In this document: one piece after another, positions 57,371 to 64,000 of the stretch
How positions within the stretch are numbered: the first letter of the stretch is position 1
How the letters are laid out: every line of letters starts with the position of its first letter
Assembly: GCA_033558025.1 (NCBI GenBank)
Contig: JAUCEF010000005.1
Coordinates: 6,014,001-6,078,000 of the forward strand
Source of the DNA: Phytophthora sp. 'mugwort'
Lineage: Eukaryota; Oomycota; Peronosporomycetes; Peronosporales; Peronosporaceae
Length of the DNA stretch: 64,000 bases
Reading direction: 5' to 3'
Notes under the pieces: model-generated
Seen by the model: only the letters and a program-made list of their open reading frames with translations
Told to the model about the DNA's origin: nothing
The model's database searches: none
Translations under genes and position numbers: made by a program

Positions 57371-59490
57371 GTCAGCGACGCAGAGGATGAGATTGAAGCT
57401 CAAGTCAGCAACGCAGTGGATGAAGCGGACACCCAAGCCAGCAGATCAATTAGTGTCCAGCGTGAACGACACCCGATATGGCTGAGAAGGACGATGATGA
57501 AAATTCCTGGTGCTGACTATGGATCTGTAGTGGAAGCGTGTGAAAGACACAGCAGATGTTAACCAAAGCGCTGCAGTCAGTGATGAAAATGGGGTTTTGG
57601 TTGTGGAGGACCAGAAAGAGTACTCAATCCATGAAGAACCGAGTGCTGATCAAAATGGCAGGCCTGGTTCCGAAGCGAAAACAGAAGAAGTAAAAGAAAA
57701 CAGCAAAATCCAGCACGAGAAAATTGTTGTTCCGCCGGGCACGCAAGCGTGCCGAGCGAGATGACAGACCGCCCGAAGTAGAGAAGAATCAGCTTGGTGA
57801 GATGTCGAAGACGAGATGCACAGGGCTTCGAGAAGCAGCAGATCGAAAGTCACCTTCGCGCTATCGTGACTACGTGCATTCGAGTCCTCAGAAAGGATGG
57901 TAAACCGATTCAGGCAAGCAATATCCGTGTCCCCCGGAATCGCAGGGAGGCGATGGGCTCGAAGCATACCGATCTGGAAGATTGCTGAATTAGATGAGAT
58001 GGCGGCGCACAAGGCAAAAAAAGAGTCCTGGAAGAAATCGACGAGCAGAAATGCCCACCGGAGCAAAGGCCATTAAGACCATGTGGGTCTATGCAGTCAA
58101 AAGTGATCAGCATGGCTACATTATCCGAGTCAAGGCTATATTGGCTGCTCTTGGAAATTGGCAACGACCAAGGATCGATTGTGTGGAAACCCTTGCACCG
58201 GTGGCTCACATGTCATCATTTCGGCTGGTCATCGCCCTGGCAGCAAAACTGAAATTAACTGTGTACAACGGAGATATCAACACAGCTTTTTGAACGCTTT
58301 GCTCGAAATCCCCCAGTATGTCAAGTCTGTTGAGGGGAACATGTACATCGTGAAGAAAGCGCTGTAAGGACTTCGCCAATCCGGACGCGAGTGGAATTCT
58401 GAGCTGAATGGCTGGTTGCTCGCTCGAGGATTTCAGCGGTGCGCCACGGAACCGTGCGTCTATTTCAAGTACAAAGGGGGAATTGTGGCCTTGGTACTCG
58501 TCTACGTAGACGATGTACTCGCAACGAATGGTGAAAACCTTAAATCGAAGTTGTTTGAGGACTTGAACACGGTGTACGACCTGAAAGATCAAGGTGAACT
58601 GACGGAATACTTCGGTGTTGAGGTAAACCAGGCTGACAACGCAATATTCATCTCTCAACGCAAATATGCGCGCGACGTGTTGACGAAGTGCGGATACGAG
58701 GCGGCCAGCAAGTGTGGCAATGCACTGGAAACCAAGGCTCGTCTCGTTCCTGCCTCTGAAGGTGAAAAATGCGATTCAAGTTTGATTATCGTGGCGTGCT
58801 AAGGATGATGATGTATCTCGCGACCTGCTCGAGATCCGACTTAGCATACTCGCTAGGACAGCTGAGCAGCTTCGTATCAAATCCGACTGCACGTCACGTC
58901 GGCGCGTTGAAGAGGGTCCTTCGCTACTTAGTTGGCACTACTGAGTACGGTATTCGGTATGTGAAGACGGAAGGAGACGTGGATTCTGCTCTTGTGCTGC
59001 AAGGTTATTAGGACAGTGGCTGGTGTAGTGATCCTGAAACAAGAAAGAGCACTAGCTGCTTTGTGTTCACGCTCGCGAGTGGATCAATTGCTTGGATGTC
59101 GATAAGGCAACCGACTATCGCCCTCTCAACAGATGAAGCAGAATATGTGGCTGCATGCGAGGCCAGTATGGAAGCCGCTGCGGAGGCCAACATTCTCAGT
59201 GAAATTTGTTTTTTTTTACTCCTGCTTACAAGGTGCTTCCGGCCATCGGGATTGACAGCAGTGCTGCGCACATTATGGTCACTAGTCCGACCTACAGTCG
59301 TAGAACCAGGCACATCGAGCTGCGCTGGCATTACGTGCGCGAGCAAGTACAACGTGGATCGCAAGATTTGGTCAAAATCGACGGAGAAGTGAACCCCGCA
59401 GATGCATTCACAAAGCCTTTGGATAAGCTGAGATTGGTGAAACTGTGTCTGCGGATGAGGATTGTGGAGGTGCTCTCTCGATCGAACTGA
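57371..59490 (+). pseudogene. Decayed copia pol of a third family (C)
   Basis: Fragments in several frames can be put in copia order: a linker from about 57400; the start of RT (TMWVYAVKSDQHG, ETLAPVAHMSSFRLVIALAA) at 57994-58293; LRQSGREWN and [10 protein letters not shown] around 58370-58560; the RT end and connection (MMYLATCSRSDLAYSLGQLSS) from 58803; and RNase H pieces (RKSTSCFVFT, LSTDEAEYVA, RWHYVREQV, ADAFTKPLDKL) to 59490. Stops and frameshifts interrupt it at least five times, for example TGA at 58292, TAA near 58366 and TAG near 59010. It is unrelated at close range to families A and B and far older. Gag and integrase are not recognisable. Confidence 0.85.
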
Positions 59491-59508
59491 CCTAGTTCGA
59501 GGAAGGCG

Positions 59509-59733
59509 TGTTGGAATCCCAATTCTGGGATCCTGGGATGGTGCATGTTGAAGTGGTTCTGAGCCATTTTGCATATCTCGACCCGACGGTCGTTTCAAGA
59601 AGGATAGAATAGGCGTAACCACCAGGAGGAAGTATTTGGTAGCAGAATACAGCAGTTCCGCTTTCACAATATCAAGTCTAGACCTCATTTCCTGCTTCCT
59701 AGTTAGCTAGCCTAAGAGATCCAAATTCCAACA
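59509..59733 (+). repeat. 3' LTR of the family C copia element
   Basis: 225 bp with canonical ends and a 9 bp inverted terminus: TGTTGGAAT at the start and ATTCCAACA at the end. It is preceded by the purine tract GAGGAAGGCG, 18 bp after the end of pol. The following bases CTCAT could be the target duplication; no 5' LTR is visible in the window. Confidence 0.85.
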
Positions 59734-61737
59734 CTCATTGTGTTGGCTAGGGTGTCCACCTTTGCGTTGACAGACGGTATTCAGTATGTAGCGCAGCAAT
59801 ATTATCTTCAACCGCAGTAGAGTGGCGCGATCCAAGTTTCCCGATCAATGACTCTATCGAGTCACAAAATGCGCGCTACGGGCGCTTCAACCGGTGCCGC
59901 TTTGCCAGTAGCGCTTGTTGTTTTGCTTCGTTTTGGACCGAAATATAGTCAACGTCGATGCGTCCTCTTGCAATGGTCCACCCTCTCCGTCTGATGTATT
60001 TATATGGGAATCCCCCCACAACCAGTCCACGCACGCCCGGAAATCTTGCGTAAGTTTCTAGAAAAAATGTAACTACAACAAGATAAGGTTAAAATGACAT
60101 TTCCTCTAAACAAAGTTGCGGCGAATTCATTTGTACTGATTCACAAGCGTTTTTAAGGCGGTCTTTGCACTGATCAGCATCACGGGGAGGGAACTGGACT
60201 GCAACAAGCTCCCAGTTGTCATTTTCATCCTTTCTCTCTACCATCACATGCATCGGCACATTATATTAGTTAAAAATGGCTATGCATATAAATGATAGAA
60301 GCTACTATACCTCGCTGCGATGCGAAGCTTTTTGCGATGGTTTTGTCCTTAAACCTCAAGTTTTTCAAAAACGTCACTGTCTACATACACACACCATTTT
60401 GTTAGAACTGTTAGCAGTGACAATAAAATACATGTACGCACAATCACCTCTTCCACAGTCCAATTAGGAGCACGTTTGACTGTTTGCTGCTGGGCCGGAG
60501 ACGAAGGTAGATGCTGGTGTCTAGGGAGCGACAGAGATGGTGTGTTGTGGCCCTGTCGTGCTGGCTGCGGCGCACTCGACATTGATGCCGCCTCGTCAGC
60601 ACTCATGCTTCTTGGCACTAGCACTTCTGTTTGTTGTAAGTCAATCCAGTGGTACGCTGCCAACCACTGTGTAGCCACTATTGCAACCTTTCAATTCATT
60701 GGGGATAAATTGTCAAAGTTGCCCCAGCTGCCCCGAGTTTGAAAGTCGAGATGGGGGGGGGGCAAATTCTTGTTGTTGTGATTGGCTGAGAAGTTGCCCC
60801 AGTTAACCTGCCCCCGAATGAAACATCGCCTTACAATGTCCGTTCAAAGTATTATACATGTACATGTAGTCAACATCACCCGACCGTACCTCATTGTTGT
60901 ATGAAATCCATCCTATCCTACTGTACATACAAACGAACCACGTTGAATGAGGCTGGTCTGTCTACAGTCAGCGTTGTCAATTATCCGGCAAAAGTGCATC
61001 GTGCACAGGACAGTATACTATATCATGTGTTTTATGTATTGAAAATTGAGGTGAGTACATGTACAGACAACGACCGGCAAATACGCCACCTGATGAACTC
61101 CATCCGCCATAGTTAAGGACCAGATTTGAAAGCGACAGCAAAATACGCCAAAACGGGATAAAGACATCTGATTGGTTAAAACTAAATTATTGAGGCTCAT
61201 AAAACCGATTTGACATCCCAAGATGCACATAGTCAGACCTAAATGCGCAAAAACAAAGTAAATGAATTGTTATTCTATGCCATGAGTTATGTAAAAGGAC
61301 AAAAAGACACTTGTCAGCTGATTTCAGTACGCATTTGGCCGAGGACAGCACTTATGGGAACTTAAATAATAGTAATAAGTTAGGTGGAATTGATTTCTGT
61401 TCTTAATCCGATATATTGGGGTTAAACTTTAACCATAGGGTTCTTTTTAAAAGTAATCGTCCATCTTATCCGCGTACTTATTGCAACTAAAGCTAGGGCT
61501 GCTCCCTGGGGCATGTTTTGCTTTTGAAATTGCGTGATTACATTCGGCTCTAAGGCAAACAGCCATTTTACATGAAAATACGCAAACATTCCATAATTTT
61601 GATTTGCTAAAACGATCTGATTTTTTCTTGATACAGGCCATCATTTAGTTCTCGTATTGAAATATCTCCAATACCGGTGACAAAACCGTCAGAGGACGCG
61701 AGAATGAAATGCACTTTGGCTAAATTAGCTGAAAATC
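59734..61737. other. Intergenic spacer with low-complexity patches
   Basis: No retrotransposon similarity is evident. Features seen: a run of ten G near 60750 flanked by two AAGTTGCCCCAG repeats, a TACATGTACATGTA palindrome near 60857, and AT-rich stretches. Apart from the weak minus-strand frame at 60349-60678, I find no supportable gene. The promoter of the STN1-like gene should lie at its right end. Confidence 0.5.
60349..60678 (-). CDS. Hypothetical short frame, possible SANT/Myb-like fragment
   Basis: Minus-strand ATG frame of 109 codons with a Ser/Pro/Gln-rich middle followed by KRAPNWTVEE, which resembles the start of a SANT/Myb-like helix. A 30 nt stretch (GTACATG to CTAACAG on the minus strand) could be a tiny intron that would give WTVEEVIVLLTKW. 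No complete domain is present. It may be a gene remnant or chance. Confidence 0.25.
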   Translation of the reverse strand: MATQWLAAYHWIDLQQTEVLVPRSMSADEAASMSSAPQPARQGHNTPSLSLPRHQHLPSSPAQQQTVKRAPNWTVEEVIVRTCILLSLLTVLTKWCVYVDSDVFEKLEV

Positions 61738-63136
61738 ATGCGAGTCGGGAAGGACCCGCTGACGTGGGTAACTAAAGAAGACGTGGGTTCCCTCCTCTGT
61801 TTAAATGCTATCGACTCACCCTGTTTTGTCTGCTTCCCTAGAGCTTCGTGAAGCTCTTGGGCCTCCACGTGCGTAGGAACCTGCACGAATTCGAGGGGTT
61901 GCCCGCCAGTCACGCGTGGCGGTGGAAGACGACGGCGGGTCTCTGGCGGGTGCATCTGTTGACCAAGGCTCAGTGCAATGGCGTGGTCGTGTCTATCACA
62001 GAGCGAACTGATCGAGGTAAGCATCTCCGCCGCTTCGCAATCTTCACAGTACTAACGTGAGTGCAAGTGCAGTGGAGTTTCAACTGGACGACGGTACTGC
62101 ACTCGTCAAGGCGGTACTGTGGGGAGAAGGCATCCAGACTCCAGTGGCGTTGGGGGACCTTGTACACGTGGAGGGCAAGCTCAATATGGACAAGAATTGG
62201 GACGCAGAAGAAGAGTCAGTTGACGTGACAATGGTGTGCGATTAGAGAAAGGCTCACGTTGTTATGCTGCTGTGTCGTCTTAGGTCGCGAGAGCTCCGAA
62301 TCCTTCGAATCTCGAAGGTGGAAGACCCGAACGAGGAGTTGCTACATTGGACACAGGTGATGGAATTGGAACAGATGTATTATTCTGCTCCAGAGGTTTT
62401 GTGCGATGACTCGGCTTCAACTGACTGGGGCGCTGAAGCCGGGGGAACACACTGGGAGGAAATTGCCACTGAAGCGTTTTTCAGTCTTTCCATTGACCCG
62501 AGTAGGAAAAAACATTTTTTGGCCCAGCGGGACCGTAACTCTTATGATGACATTCTGCTGGAGACTCTCGAGTCCATCCTCTATCAGCAAAAGACAAGAG
62601 GCACCATGGAAGCCGTTGACATCATGTTTAGTGACCACATTGTGCATGATCCCACTGTAAGTTCGATAACTGTTGGGGGGTATCACTAATGGCCTCAACT
62701 CAACTGGTTTACTTCATTTCATGGCAGACAAAAGAAGAAACTGGAGCAATCCAAAAGAATCAAAAGATCCGAGCATTGCAGTATGTTTTCCGGAAGCTAC
62801 GACAAGCAGGACTATTATTTTTGGAAGACGACGAGGACGATCGTCATATTTTGCTGAGTTTTGAGGCGGTTTTGAAGCCAGCGCTTCTGCGGTTGCTCCG
62901 AGGTGCGTTGAAGACTCGTCACTGCAATTTCACGTCTGATCGTTAACCTTTTTCTGTTCTTAGGTCACCCACAAGGTCGCTCTATTGCAGAAATCGCAGA
63001 CGCAACTTTAACCCAAGAGCGATTCAAGTGCATCCCGCTGCAATGGATTAAGACCAGCCTCCAGCATCTTCAAGCGTCTCAGTTAGTACTTCAAAGAGAG
63101 GAATCACAATTATTCTTTTATCGAGTAGAGCGATGA
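61738..63136 (+). CDS. STN1: STN1-like subunit of the CST telomere complex, six exons
   Basis: Proposed exons are 61738-61767, 61842-62016, 62073-62235, 62284-62656, 62728-62902 and 62964-63136. All introns are GT-AG, 48-74 nt; intron 2 has CTAAC before the acceptor. Joined length is 1089 nt, or 362 residues, close to the ~368 of human STN1. Exon 1 gives GKDPLTW and exon 2 opens SFVKLL, matching the conserved family start around 'GLDP...KL'. The OB-fold follows, with VVVSITERTD, VEFQLDDGTALVKAVLW, LGDLVHVEGKL and SRELRI. After it come HWTQVMELEQMYY and a C-terminal region of winged-helix type. Known role of the family: with CTC1 and TEN1 it binds single-stranded DNA and stimulates primase-pol alpha at telomeres. 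The 30 nt first exon and the GTGCGA donor of intron 3 are the least certain points. Confidence 0.82.
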
Positions 63137-63175
63137 ATACTACGGGGGACAACACGTGCCGGACTGCTCTTCTCA

Positions 63176-64000
63176 TCATGTTGTGGTCGATTCTAGGTAG
63201 TAGACCCACGGTGGTAGCTCCTTCAACTGTGGACAAGATACAAACAATTTGCCAGTCTCGTTCGCACCGCCTTGTATCGACTTTTCACATCTTGCTGACG
63301 ACAAAGTAGCGTCGACCTTGACCGTGATGAGCTTAGACGACTTGGCAGGGATCGACAACGATGTCGTCGATAGTACAAAACGCGAGTTGTCGACCATGAG
63401 CTCAAACTCTTTTGGAGTCGAGAAAACGTTCTTGAACTCAATGTCTTTTGTTGTCGAGAAGACGTAGGGACCTCGAGGCTGTGGGGGCACCGATAGCCCT
63501 TGCAATGTGCACTTGTACTCTCCGACAGTATCGGAATAGAGTGTCAATGTGTCTCGGAATTCGCCAATAGCTTCAGGCTCAAACTTGACAAGGATGGACT
63601 CCAGCTTTCCCTCCCAGGAAGAGGTCCCTTCGACTTTGCAAGTTGCTGGCACGGAGAACGACGTTGGGTCCTGGACGGAGCATGAGAGCTCAGCCGTAGC
63701 ATTTGCGTAGCCTGTGAAGTTAAATGTCTGCGTTTGCGAGCCACCGAGAGGGACCTTGAAGTACAAAATACGTTCAGGACCGACTGATTGCGTGCTCAGT
63801 ACCAGATTGTACGTATACTCGCCGAGCTCCACGAAGCTAATAGTTAACCGGTCTTCAAGCGGTGTATCGGAGTGCAGTATTGGTCGGTATTCAATCTCAT
63901 ACGAGCCTTCCGATCGACCGCTGATCTCGCTCAACTGTCGTACGCGAATGGAAGAGCTGGAACATTTCCACCAGTGAACTTTGTCCACAAAATTGATCTG
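63176..64000 (-). CDS. HYDIN/CFAP47-like flagellar protein, C-terminal part
   Basis: Minus-strand frame open from the right edge to TGA 63176-63178, 274 residues visible. The sequence is beta-rich, with repeated Ig-like (ASH/MSP-type) patterns: PLEDRLTISFVELGEYTYNL, VKFEPEAIGEFRDTLTLYSD and STTSLSIPAKSSKLITVKVD. It ends SCPQLKELPPWVYYLE. That pattern is typical of the end of CFAP47/HYDIN-family proteins, which sit at the axonemal central apparatus. No ATG is needed in this part; the gene begins outside the window. It converges on the STN1-like gene with only 39 bp between stop codons. It could be another ASH-domain protein; the CFAP47 assignment rests on the Ig-like pattern and the terminal WVYYL. 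Confidence 0.6.
   Translation of the reverse strand, partial: QINFVDKVHWWKCSSSSIRVRQLSEISGRSEGSYEIEYRPILHSDTPLEDRLTISFVELGEYTYNLVLSTQSVGPERILYFKVPLGGSQTQTFNFTGYANATAELSCSVQDPTSFSVPATCKVEGTSSWEGKLESILVKFEPEAIGEFRDTLTLYSDTVGEYKCTLQGLSVPPQPRGPYVFSTTKDIEFKNVFSTPKEFELMVDNSRFVLSTTSLSIPAKSSKLITVKVDATLSSARCEKSIQGGANETGKLFVSCPQLKELPPWVYYLESTTT

Noticed and set aside
60741..60757. Run of ten G as a G-quadruplex or regulatory site
   Set aside because: A single homopolymer run does not provide the four separated tracts needed, and homopolymers are prone to sequencing error.
60901..61116. 71-codon plus-strand frame in the spacer
   Set aside because: No domain, no splice-compatible continuation and AT-rich composition; probably chance.

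Overview
The window is a eukaryotic locus dominated by LTR retrotransposons, most likely from an oomycete. That assignment is inferred from four things. The LTRs carry an oomycete-like initiator plus flanking core promoter. The introns of the one single-copy gene that can be resolved are short (48-74 nt). A flagellar protein gene is present. The coding sequence is rich in G+C. There is no bacterial-type gene organisation and no CRISPR array.

Positions 1-55868 consist almost entirely of Ty1/copia elements of two families. Family A encodes a single gag-protease-integrase-RT-RNase H polyprotein of about 1345 residues, flanked by LTRs of three types: LTR1 about 350 bp, LTR2 about 343 bp, LTR3 about 326 bp. 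Family B has a different polyprotein and an LTR of about 355 bp, with a diverged B2 variant of about 333 bp. Four family A polyprotein frames are complete (3982-8019, 8381-12418, 27949-31986 on +; 38703-42743 on -). The other copies are truncated, frameshifted or chimeric. Layout: inverted gag pieces and LTRs (1-1710); a head-to-tail array in which neighbouring internal regions share single LTRs (1711-12775); an inverted gag/LTR3 fragment (12776-13285); a broken B element (13286-16899); an LTR-B/A2 chimera (16900-21277); an inverted gag-LTR2 block between two A2 internal regions (21278-26019); a gag fragment (26367-27594); a second tandem A array (27595-36611); B2 pol and LTR (36612-38574); an inverted A2 element (38575-43090); a B palindrome (43091-51051); and an inverted, defective A3 element (51052-55669) ending in a truncated B2 LTR (55670-55868).

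The most interesting result is structural. At two loci, one per family, an inverted 5' gag piece ends at the same nucleotide at which the opposite-strand internal region resumes. The two pieces overlap by exactly 5 bp and each abuts an LTR terminus (21620-21624 with 22288-22292; 43154-43158 with 47498-47502). This is the geometry expected of intramolecular self-integration (autointegration) of retrotransposon cDNA, followed by homologous recombination of the resulting inverted circle into a resident copy. The same cluster shows shared-LTR tandem arrays, hybrid LTRs, mosaic polyproteins, a 3.1 kb near-perfect palindrome and a 3.5 kb inverted repeat.

The right-hand part is ordinary chromosome with older repeats. 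It holds a short inverted repeat remnant, a tandem repeat of about 124 bp (57007-57370), a decayed copia element of a third family (about 57371-59733) with a canonical 3' LTR, and a largely featureless spacer. It ends with two convergent host genes: a six-exon gene encoding an STN1-like subunit of the CST telomere complex (61738-63136) and the C-terminal end of a large HYDIN/CFAP47-like flagellar protein (63176-64000, running off the edge).
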